Positions 57,489 through 64,000 of a stretch of DNA of 64,000 nucleotides are shown one piece after another. Source of the stretch: a virus; IMG/VR virus record IMGVR_UViG_3300007512_001412, positions 1-64,000 of that record; one strand, 5' to 3'. A model generated the notes under the pieces. It had not been told where the DNA came from, did no database searches, and saw only the letters and a list, made by a program, of their open reading frames with translations. A program made the position numbers and the translations under genes. Within the stretch, counting starts at the first letter, position 1, and each line of letters opens with the position of its first letter.

Positions 57489-58328
57489 CTACTTGACCTT
57501 CCCCTTGATCATCAGGAGTCCACCGATTCCGACCAGTGCCGCCACCGCCATGAGCCCCATGCCGCCTCCCGCGTCACCGCCGCGTTCCTTGAGCGCCCGG
57601 ACGTCGGCCAGGAGCGCGTGGCTGTACGCCGTGCCGCCCGCGAGCGCGAACGCCACGCCTGCGGAACGGAACCGGATGCCGCTGGAGGAGGCGGCGATGC
57701 CGCCCAGCGACGTGACGCGCTGGTCGGTGCCGTCGTAGACCGCGCCCGATCCGCCGCCCAGGAAGCCCGACGCGGCCTCACGCCACCGCTGATCCAGGGC
57801 GAGCCAGTCGGAGCCCCGGTTGGGGATCGAGTCGAGGACGCGCCGCGCGTCCGTCAGGTTGCGGAGCATCGACTTGACGGCGAACTTGATCTTCTTCCGG
57901 GGAGCCGACCGGATGCCCTGCGCCTTCGCCGCCACCGCTTGGAGCGCCGACGACGTCCACGCGGACGCCGGGAGCCACTGGCCCGCGCCCCACGTGTAGG
58001 GGGCAGGGCGTCCCGAGCTGCCGCGTCCCGGGCGTCCCGGGCGTCCCGGGCGTCCCGGGCTGCCGCGTCCCGGGCGTCCCGACCCACCCTCTTGGATCAG
58101 GGGAGCCCCCTCCTCCGCGAGCGTGTTCATCAACCCCTGCCCCTGGTTGGGGAAGATGAAGTCGAGGATCTGCTGTCCGCGACCCCCGCCGCCGCTCTGG
58201 ACGTTGCTGCTCTTGCCGCCGCCGCTCTGGACGTTGCTGCTCTTGCCGCCGCCCTGCTGCGACAGGGTGTTGACGATGTTGTCGAAGAAGCCGCCGACCT
58301 GTGTGCGTTCGCCGTAGTCGTACATCAT
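57489..58328 (-). CDS. 279-aa protein with Gly-rich and collagen-like repeats, C-terminal TM
   Basis: The N-terminal region carries a perfect 10-residue duplication GGGKSSNVQS, then a collagen-like Gly-x-x tract rich in GRPGRG. A helical domain follows (AAKAQGIRSAPRKKIKFAVK; DARRVLDSIPNRGSDWLALD), and a C-terminal TM helix MGLMAVAALVGIGGLLMIKG ending GKVK. Collagen-like tracts are common in viral surface or internal structural proteins. Its repeats are variable-length prone. Confidence 0.6.
   Translation of the reverse strand: MMYDYGERTQVGGFFDNIVNTLSQQGGGKSSNVQSGGGKSSNVQSGGGGRGQQILDFIFPNQGQGLMNTLAEEGAPLIQEGGSGRPGRGSPGRPGRPGRPGRGSSGRPAPYTWGAGQWLPASAWTSSALQAVAAKAQGIRSAPRKKIKFAVKSMLRNLTDARRVLDSIPNRGSDWLALDQRWREAASGFLGGGSGAVYDGTDQRVTSLGGIAASSSGIRFRSAGVAFALAGGTAYSHALLADVRALKERGGDAGGGMGLMAVAALVGIGGLLMIKGKVK
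58008..58083. repeat. 9-bp GC-rich tandem repeats encoding collagen-like tract
   Basis: Multiple copies of CGTCCCGGG in tandem, interrupted by GCTGCCG units, inside the gene at 57489. They encode Gly-Arg-Pro triplets on the minus strand and are likely to vary in copy number. Confidence 0.8.
58186..58245. repeat. Two identical 30-bp tandem repeats
   Basis: The 30-bp unit at 58186-58215 is repeated exactly at 58216-58245, encoding the duplicated GGGKSSNVQS segment in the gene at 57489. Confidence 0.85.
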
Positions 58329-58334
58329 GAAGCC

Positions 58335-59138
58335 TCAGAATCCGGTGTTGAAGTAGGTTCCGCTGCCCCACCCCGGGTAGCGAGAGAGATCGCCTGCGGG
58401 CGCGAGGTCGCGCGGCTGCGCGTAGTTGGTGCTCCACCCTTGCCGGGTGGGGAGCGTGTTCTGGATGCGGTCGTAGCGCGGGCGCACGGGGGGCGCGGGG
58501 AGCGGGTTCATGTGAACCGCCAGCGGGGACTGCCCGCCGCGCCGCGCCTTGGCCCGGTCGTACGCCGGATCAGCGACACCCTGCGCGCCGAAGGGGTTGC
58601 GGGCCGATCCGTCGTCGCGCGCTTCCGCCTCACCCTGGCGGAAGTAGTAATTCCAGTCCTTGCCGCCGAAGCAGTCTTGGCCGTAGGGCCAGCCGCGAGG
58701 CGTGCGATCGACCCACCAGTCATGGACCTCCCGATCACCGGGCACCGCACCGAAGGCAGCGTCGAACAACGCTTCTTCCTCCGTGAGCACGGCGTCCTGT
58801 AGGAGTCCGCTCTCGATGAAGTCGAACCAGCCGATCGCCGGCTGCACGTCGAGCACGCGCCGGGAGGCCCCGTGTGCGAGCACGCGCGAGCCGTCCGGGT
58901 AGCCCCACAGCGCCACGCCCCGCCTCCGATCGACGCCCTCCACGCGCGCCACGCCGCCAAACTGCGGCACGGCGGCGTGAAGCCACCGGGGCACCGGCAC
59001 GGGCCGACCGCGCAGAGCGGCTGCGCGCTTCGTCGCCTCGCGCTTCGCCACGTCCCCCTGATCCGGTCCCCCGTCGAGGGATCGGTTCATGGCGACGAGC
59101 AGGAAGCCGACGAGGGCCGCGACGGGGAGGAACGGCAT
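58335..59138 (-). CDS. Membrane-anchored 267-aa protein
   Basis: N-terminal anchor PFLPVAALVGFLLVAMNR, then a soluble domain with VPRWLHAAVPQFGGVARVEG, GDREVHDWWVDRTPRGWPYG and CFGGKDWNYYFRQGEAEARD; Pro/Arg-rich and Tyr-rich C-terminus. The single Cys-Phe-Gly-Gly and conserved-looking Trp/Tyr are unassigned. Its anchor resembles those at 12673, 28007 and 59148. Probably virion-membrane or envelope-associated; unrecognised. Confidence 0.6.
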   Translation of the reverse strand: MPFLPVAALVGFLLVAMNRSLDGGPDQGDVAKREATKRAAALRGRPVPVPRWLHAAVPQFGGVARVEGVDRRRGVALWGYPDGSRVLAHGASRRVLDVQPAIGWFDFIESGLLQDAVLTEEEALFDAAFGAVPGDREVHDWWVDRTPRGWPYGQDCFGGKDWNYYFRQGEAEARDDGSARNPFGAQGVADPAYDRAKARRGGQSPLAVHMNPLPAPPVRPRYDRIQNTLPTRQGWSTNYAQPRDLAPAGDLSRYPGWGSGTYFNTGF

Positions 59139-59147
59139 CGGAGACTC

Positions 59148-59432
59148 CTAGCCGTAGTACCCGGGGTAGTACCCCATGCTCGCCTGCTGCATCTGCTCCC
59201 GGGCGCGCGCCTTCGCGCCGCCCGACCCGGGCTGCATCTGCTGCATCTGCTCCATGCGGCGGCGCTTGACCTCCTCGCGCTTGTCCACGTCGGAGGCACC
59301 GCCACCGCCGCCTGCGGGCGGGAGGCTGGGCGGGAGATCAACCGTGACGTCCACGGACGCGGCCTGGGAACGGCGGGCCAGGAGCAGCAGGGCTGCGCCG
59401 CCGCCGAGCAAGTACATGGTGGATCGCTTCAT
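59148..59432 (-). CDS. Small membrane-anchored 94-aa protein
   Basis: N-terminal helix MYLLGGGAALLLLARRSQA, then a Pro/Gly-rich linker and a highly charged Gln/Met-rich helix (KREEVKRRRMEQMQQM) ending in MGYYPGYYG. The anchor plus coiled-coil-like region suggests a virion minor membrane protein or spanin-like linker; no lipobox is seen. Good AGGAGAAA upstream of ATG 59432. Confidence 0.6.
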   Translation of the reverse strand: MKRSTMYLLGGGAALLLLARRSQAASVDVTVDLPPSLPPAGGGGGASDVDKREEVKRRRMEQMQQMQPGSGGAKARAREQMQQASMGYYPGYYG

Positions 59433-59444
59433 GGTGTCTTTCTC

Positions 59445-59582
59445 CTAGGGGGTGTTCATCGTGGGAGGGTGTCCATCGGCATCCCGAACCTGCGGGACGT
59501 CATCTTCCAGAGTCTCTTCACGCAGAGCAGATGCACCGACACGGTTCATGTGGGCTTGCCACTTTTCTCTCTGATAGCTCAT
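59445..59582 (-). CDS. Small 45-aa protein
   Basis: ATG 59582 overlaps the upstream stop (TGATG) with AGGAGG six bases before it. It opens MSYQREKWQAHMNRVGASAL and is acidic in its second half. The strong ribosome-binding site and coupling support expression. Unrecognised. Confidence 0.6.
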   Translation of the reverse strand: MSYQREKWQAHMNRVGASALREETLEDDVPQVRDADGHPPTMNTP

Positions 59583-60082
59583 CACGGCCTCCTGGGTGTT
59601 TGAGTAAGAAGATTTCGGTACTGCTTAGGTGTAATCCTCAAGGTTGGCCCAACCTGCTGTGCGCGAGGGTACTTACCCTTGACTGCCTGCCACCCCTTTC
59701 GAGGACCTGCCCCAGGTCGATAGCCTTCGTCTACGAAGCCCAGCCAAATGCGGAAGGCAGGAGACTTCAGAGCGTAAATGAGCCACCCACGGCGGGGGAT
59801 CCCGTTACGGTCATTCCCTGCGTTGACTGCTTGAGCAAGAACGCGCCCTCGGTACACAGCCTTACCGAAGGTCGCGGACAGCCGACGGCCGAACGCGGAG
59901 TAGTGGACGAGCGCGTGACACTTGGCGTGTTCCCACCCCGCGGCGTACGCCGCAGCCTGCCACGATCCGGCCTTGGGCTTGGGGAAGGCGTACTCCCGAT
60001 CGGAGGCCACACCGGAGTTGTACGCGAAGTAGGCCGTCCAGCCCCGCGCCCGCCAGTCCTTCTTGTCCACGCCACCGAACAT
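59582..60082 (-). CDS. Unknown 166-aa basic protein
   Basis: Segments include WTAYFAYNSGVASDREYAFP, WEHAKCHALVHYSAFGRRLS and FRIWLGFVDEGYRPGAGPRK. Aromatic and basic, no TM. Its second half (about 59580-59900) is noticeably AT-richer than surrounding genes, hinting at different origin. Coupled to both neighbours by TGATG overlaps. Function unknown. Confidence 0.6.
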   Translation of the reverse strand: MFGGVDKKDWRARGWTAYFAYNSGVASDREYAFPKPKAGSWQAAAYAAGWEHAKCHALVHYSAFGRRLSATFGKAVYRGRVLAQAVNAGNDRNGIPRRGWLIYALKSPAFRIWLGFVDEGYRPGAGPRKGWQAVKGKYPRAQQVGPTLRITPKQYRNLLTQTPRRP

Positions 60083-61311
60083 CAGGTCATCCCTCCGCCG
60101 AAGTCGAGGTTGGTCGCCTCCGTGCCGAAGTCCGGGCCGACCCCTTCGACCCCCGTGATCTCCGTCAGGGAGTTCGCGTCACGCACGGACCATGACTTGT
60201 CCTGATCCATGTCCGCGCCGCCGAACACGTCACCGCTGAACTCGTCGGCCAGAAGGCGCGCGGTGTTCCGGCGCAGCCGTTCCTCCGCGTACTCGTCCGC
60301 GTACGCCTGCGCCTGGGGCTGCGGCTGCGTGGGCGGGATCACGTTGACCTGATAGACCCGCTTGCTGATCCTGTACCCGCCGACCATGGCCGTGGTCCCG
60401 AACCTCGCAGACGACTGCGACGGGATGAACGACGGCTTGGACAGCGACTGCGACGGGATGAACGACGGCTTGGACAGCGACTGCGACGGGATGGACAGCG
60501 ACGGCTGCGACGTGCCCGCCGGGGCCAGCCCGCCGGGGTAGTAGTAGCTGGTGAAGCTCACCGGGCGGACGATGAAACGCCAGCCGCCCTTGCGGGGGAC
60601 GGAGAAGCCCACCTCGCGGCTCAGGATCCGCCGTGCCGCCTCGCGCGCGTGTCCCGGGTTGGGGGCGGGGAGCGTGATCCTCCAGACGTCCTGGCCTCCG
60701 GGGGTCACGAACCAGCGCCCGCCGCGCGTCTGCGGGATCGCCTGGGGGACGACTGCCGGGGACACGGGGACGTTGGCGTCGGTGAACCCGGGCAGCGTCT
60801 TGTTGAAGGGCGAGCCCTTGCTGCTGTCGATGAACGACGGATCGGCGGTCTTGTTGAACGACACGTTGCTGGTCAGCGCGCCGAAGCCGCCCTCGCACGT
60901 GGCGCACCCGAACAGGTTGGGGTCCCAGCCTTCGGGGACCTCGCCGGGGCGCACCATGCCTGCCGGGGGGACGCCCCACTGAGGCGGGAGGTTCAGACCG
61001 GCGGGGATGCGTCCGAAGGCGGATCGAGCCATCGCTTCCTTGAACTGCTCCTCGTCGTTGCGGCCCAGGGCCTCGATCGCGTCGCGCTGCCACGTCGGCG
61101 GCACGTAGCGGTAGGTGCGCGTGCTGCGCCGCCGCTTCTTGTGGGCGTGGAACTGCGCCTTGTGCTCCCGGGCGGCTTCCCGCGCGAGCCACGCCTGCGC
61201 GGTGGTGTGCCAGGAGAGATCCGGCCCTCCGAAGCTGTCACCCGCGAAGTGAACCCCCGCGCGCTGGAGCCGGTAGGCCGCTGCGGCGTCGATGGCATCG
61301 GTCTTGAACAT
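60082..61311 (-). CDS. Unknown 409-aa probable virion protein with repeats
   Basis: It opens MFKTDAIDAAAAYRLQRAGV, contains a basic helical stretch (REHKAQFHAHKKRRRSTRTY), a Cys pair FGCATCEGGFG, a domain with FVTPGGQDVWRITLP, and a tandem repeat SLSKPSFIPSQ (two and a half copies; 33-bp DNA repeat near 60413-60500). Its acidic C-terminus includes repeated FGG motifs. TGATG overlaps on both sides. No family recognised; a structural role is likely from context. Confidence 0.6.
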   Translation of the reverse strand: MFKTDAIDAAAAYRLQRAGVHFAGDSFGGPDLSWHTTAQAWLAREAAREHKAQFHAHKKRRRSTRTYRYVPPTWQRDAIEALGRNDEEQFKEAMARSAFGRIPAGLNLPPQWGVPPAGMVRPGEVPEGWDPNLFGCATCEGGFGALTSNVSFNKTADPSFIDSSKGSPFNKTLPGFTDANVPVSPAVVPQAIPQTRGGRWFVTPGGQDVWRITLPAPNPGHAREAARRILSREVGFSVPRKGGWRFIVRPVSFTSYYYPGGLAPAGTSQPSLSIPSQSLSKPSFIPSQSLSKPSFIPSQSSARFGTTAMVGGYRISKRVYQVNVIPPTQPQPQAQAYADEYAEERLRRNTARLLADEFSGDVFGGADMDQDKSWSVRDANSLTEITGVEGVGPDFGTEATNLDFGGGMT

Positions 61312-63320
61312 CAGGAGCCTCCAATGCGGCGCTGCGCGCCTAGGTTCGCCGGGGAGGGCCACGCGAAGTGACCGGCGAGGTTCTTCCGCAGGTTCCGAAC
61401 GGCTCGCGCGAGCGCGCGCGGGTCGGTCTGCGGTGTTGCGGCGGCGAGCACTCGGATCTGCGCTGCCACCCGGGCAGGATACTCCCCCAATTCGCCGTTT
61501 CCGTCCAGCATCGCCGCTTCCTCTGCAAGCCCCTCCGCGCACATGAGGTGCTTGCCGATGCAATCGGGGCACTGACGCCGGGGATCGGTGAGGTGCTGCT
61601 CCAGCAGGATCAACTGCTTGCACACCTCGCGCATGTTGAAGCGCGGATCGCGCAGGGGAAGGAGTCCGTCCTTGTCCAGCATGGCTGTCTCCCCACCGAA
61701 TCCGCCCACGCTCCAGACGGAGCCCTTCGGGATGATCGAGGTCTGCTCCGACAGCACCTTGAGGATGCCCCCGCCCGGTCCCTGGCCCGGGAGCACGGGG
61801 ATGCCCCGTCGCTGACGCTCCTGCGTGAACGCCCAGGACTGGATCGACTGCGCCGACTTCCCGATCGCTTCCGCGAGCCGCATCGCCAGGAGCGCGGTGA
61901 CGGCAGAGGCCGCGTGGATCTTGACCGGCCCCTGCTCCGACTGGACGGTGGCCCCCTTGTGGGACACCTCGCGGCCAAACGCGGTGCGCTCCGCCGCGCC
62001 CATGACGTCGCTCGCCTTGACCCCCTGCGCCGCGATGTACTCGCGGATCTGACCGATGGTCGGGCCGATGGGGTACTTCAACTCGCGCTGCTGCGCGACG
62101 GAGAGCCCGTAGACCCACAGCGGGAGTACGATCTGGTCGGGGAGGATGCCGTTGATGTTCAGCCGCAACGCGGACGTCAACGCCGCGTTCCGGGTCGGGA
62201 ATGGCGCAACGCCCCGATCCACATCCACGCGGAACTCCGCCTGCGGGAACATCATCTTGAGCTTGGCGGGCGAGAACATGTCGGTCGGAGCGGACTCCAA
62301 CGGACGGTTGAGCCCCATGATCGCCGCGAGGTCGAACAGGTTGCGGTAGACGTCGAAGCCTGCGAGGACGTCCCAAAACTTCACGGCCATGCGCCGCCAG
62401 CCGACGACGTTGCCCGTGTTGCGGAGCCCGGGGCTGTTGATATCCATGATGCCGCGCGTCCGCGTGCGGATCCGCTCGACTTTGTTCTCCAACTGCCGGA
62501 TGCGCCACTGTGGCTTGCGCTTGGCGTTCTTCAACTGCTGACGGGCCGCGTTGTACTCCTTGAGCGTGCGGTCGAGGCCCTGCATGGCCTGCCCCCACTT
62601 GTTCCGCGCCCGCCGGTACGCGACGACGGGATCGTCCTCGCGGATCACGGCGGCGGAGATCAACTCCATGACGCCGACCACCGCCTTGGCGACCTCCGCG
62701 ACGGCAGCGCCGCCGCCCTCGCCGTCCCCCTGGCCTCCGCCGCCCTTGTAGGCGGCCGACACGTTGGCCACCATGGAGCCGTAGACGACTACGCTGGCGC
62801 TGTCCCCTTCGATCCGCACGCCGCGCCCGCGCGTGGCGACGTAGCCGCCGAACGGGGCGTCGGCGGAGGGGCCGATGGACGTGGGAACGAGCGGAGCCGC
62901 CTTCACGGGCGCACCGTCCGCGCGCTTCGCGCCCTTGAAGAACAGGTCCAGGGCGGTCTGCGCGGCCTGCGCGAGTCGGCGGTGCCGCCACCGCTGCCCT
63001 TCCGACGTACCCCGGCGGGTCTGATCCAACTGCTGCCCCGCGCTCTGGACGTCCACGACGGCGTCGTTGAGCGCGTTGAGCGCGGCCTGCGCCTGCCACA
63101 CCTCGTCAGCGGTCGGGACCATGCCCTTCGCCGCAGCCTGACTCCACGCCGACTGGTACGCCCGCAGGAGGCTCTGAACGGACGAGTCCACACCGGGCAT
63201 CGCGTCCCCGATGACAACGGGGTGCATCGCACCGAAGCCGTCTACGAACACCTCGCGCCGCCCTTCCTCGTCAGCGAGGCGCGGGTCGCGGGCGATCTTT
63301 CCCCGGTGTGCCCAAGTCAT
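61311..63320 (-). CDS. Unknown 669-aa probable virion protein with CPDC motif
   Basis: The long N-terminal half includes a Gly-rich linker (YKGGGGQGDGEGGG) and coiled-coil segments (GLDRTLKEYNAARQQLKNAK; RQLENKVERIRTRTRG). Near residues 570-610 it has FNMREVCKQLILLEQHL, CPDCIGKHLMCAEGLAEEAA, a compact Cys/His element that looks like the most conserved part. No known catalytic site. ATGA/TGATG coupled with neighbours. Probably structural or membrane-associated by operon context. Confidence 0.6.
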   Translation of the reverse strand: MTWAHRGKIARDPRLADEEGRREVFVDGFGAMHPVVIGDAMPGVDSSVQSLLRAYQSAWSQAAAKGMVPTADEVWQAQAALNALNDAVVDVQSAGQQLDQTRRGTSEGQRWRHRRLAQAAQTALDLFFKGAKRADGAPVKAAPLVPTSIGPSADAPFGGYVATRGRGVRIEGDSASVVVYGSMVANVSAAYKGGGGQGDGEGGGAAVAEVAKAVVGVMELISAAVIREDDPVVAYRRARNKWGQAMQGLDRTLKEYNAARQQLKNAKRKPQWRIRQLENKVERIRTRTRGIMDINSPGLRNTGNVVGWRRMAVKFWDVLAGFDVYRNLFDLAAIMGLNRPLESAPTDMFSPAKLKMMFPQAEFRVDVDRGVAPFPTRNAALTSALRLNINGILPDQIVLPLWVYGLSVAQQRELKYPIGPTIGQIREYIAAQGVKASDVMGAAERTAFGREVSHKGATVQSEQGPVKIHAASAVTALLAMRLAEAIGKSAQSIQSWAFTQERQRRGIPVLPGQGPGGGILKVLSEQTSIIPKGSVWSVGGFGGETAMLDKDGLLPLRDPRFNMREVCKQLILLEQHLTDPRRQCPDCIGKHLMCAEGLAEEAAMLDGNGELGEYPARVAAQIRVLAAATPQTDPRALARAVRNLRKNLAGHFAWPSPANLGAQRRIGGS

Positions 63321-63982
63321 GCGCCCAAGTCCTTCCCTTGCGCGAGGCGGGTGCGCTTGCGCTTGCGTGCCATGCCCTCACCGTACCCGTGGGACACGTC
63401 CCGAAGGACGACGAACCCGATCCCGGCTGCGATCAGGAACGGCCACGGCCCCAGGCCCGGGGGGGCGGGCGGGAGGCCCGCCTGTCCCGACCGGGTGGCG
63501 ATGGCTTGCTGCACCGCGTCGGCCAACTCGTTGACCGGGACGTTGTGCGTCAGCTTGTTGACCTTGTCGTAGATCGCTTGCAGCTTGTTGAAGTACCCCT
63601 CGCAGTCCATCACGTGCGCGCCCAGGCCCACGGCGGTCGCAATGTCCCGCAGGGACCATGTGAGGTTCCACGCGGGACCGACCGGGGGGAAGCGAAAGAC
63701 CTTCTCCGCGATCTCGCCCAGGCTCCCACCGCCGTAGAGCCAGCGCATGACGACGCCCCGCTCCGGGCTGCTCATGTACCAGCAGTCCATCCCGGCGTAG
63801 TTGCGGGGGGACGACTTGATCATGCGCTCCGCCCGGATCAGGAGCCCCTGCGCGAGCGCGTGGACGTCGCTGGGGAGCCGACCGGCGCGGAAGGATCGGT
63901 CCAGCCCACGCTGCAACGCGAGGTTGTTCCGCAGCGCGTTGCCCTGCGCGATCTTGCTCACGTTGTCCACGCGCCGCGTCAT
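63317..63982 (-). CDS. Unknown 221-aa protein with C-terminal TM
   Basis: Helical N-terminal part (RRVDNVSKIAQGNALRNNLA; DVHALAQGLLIRAERMIKSS), a middle with NYAGMDCWYMSSPERGVV and AHVMDCEGYFNKLQAIYDKV, then Pro/Gly and a TM helix GPWPFLIAAGIGFVVLRDV and a basic tail ARKRKRTRLAQGK. Coupled downstream by ATGA. Upstream sequence leaves the window 18 bp later, so operon membership beyond is unknown. Confidence 0.6.
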   Translation of the reverse strand: MTRRVDNVSKIAQGNALRNNLALQRGLDRSFRAGRLPSDVHALAQGLLIRAERMIKSSPRNYAGMDCWYMSSPERGVVMRWLYGGGSLGEIAEKVFRFPPVGPAWNLTWSLRDIATAVGLGAHVMDCEGYFNKLQAIYDKVNKLTHNVPVNELADAVQQAIATRSGQAGLPPAPPGLGPWPFLIAAGIGFVVLRDVSHGYGEGMARKRKRTRLAQGKDLGA

Positions 63983-64000
63983 CGTCCGCTCCCGTGCAAC

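Noticed and set aside
58008-58245. Tandem repeats as a CRISPR array
   Set aside because: Units are 9 and 30 bp without spacers and lie in frame within a coding gene; they encode protein repeats.

Overview
The window is a 64 kb internal slice of a large, G+C-rich (roughly two-thirds GC or more by eye) double-stranded DNA virus or phage-plasmid. The evidence is tight gene packing with ATGA, GTGA and TGATG stop/start overlaps, a lysis cassette, a viral replication/recombination set, dNMP kinase, solitary DNA methyltransferases, recombinases, a fibre-like beta-helix protein and very large polyvalent proteins. No terminase, portal, capsid or tail-tube gene is recognisable, so the virion class cannot be assigned. 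The -10 elements are of TANNNT type and many genes look leaderless, which fits an actinobacterial or Deinococcus-like host; this is inference.

Layout. 1-1.7 kb (minus): lysis cassette with a C39/papain-like peptidase, an amidase endolysin, a holin-like protein and a coiled-coil/TM protein that needs a +1 frameshift. 1.9-14 kb (plus): Cas4-like nuclease, HTH and Zn-ribbon proteins, DNA methyltransferase, SNF2 helicase, MoxR ATPase, a 1,024-aa protein holding only the second lobe of an SF2 helicase, then a membrane-anchored amidase. 14.5-22.6 kb (plus): Sak4-like ATPase, ssDNA-binding protein, a uracil-DNA-glycosylase/3'-5' exonuclease/PolA fusion, small regulators and a Rad50/SbcC-like ATPase. 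22.7-29.5 kb: small regulators, a repeat-rich intergenic region, Zn-ribbon proteins, dNMP kinase, a tyrosine and a serine recombinase.

29.5-36.1 kb holds a glycan cassette (WlbA-like sugar-nucleotide dehydrogenase, sulfotransferase, SAM methyltransferase, two glycosyltransferases) and a kinase-like protein. 36.2-38.1 kb holds fibre-like genes. 38.3-40.5 kb is a lower-GC island of two adenine methyltransferases. 40.4-45.5 kb (minus) holds a vWA protein, a KOW-like protein and a DUF2201-like metallopeptidase, the natural partners of the MoxR ATPase encoded 33 kb away. 45.6-64 kb (minus) is one long polycistronic block of probable virion or injected proteins. It includes a 2,223-aa LysM-containing protein with only the first lobe of an SF2 helicase, a Lys-rich histone-like protein and several membrane-anchored proteins.

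The most striking results are: (i) the helicase whose two lobes lie on two giant proteins 33 kb apart; (ii) a regulatory motif of 8-bp GTAGCTAC boxes repeated every 11 bp inside the 17-bp spacers of at least four promoters, with ribbon-helix-helix genes as candidate regulators; (iii) the split MoxR/metallopeptidase/vWA module; (iv) the UDG-PolA fusion with a zinc-knuckle insertion; and (v) three loci where conserved-looking reading frames are joined only by a +1 shift.
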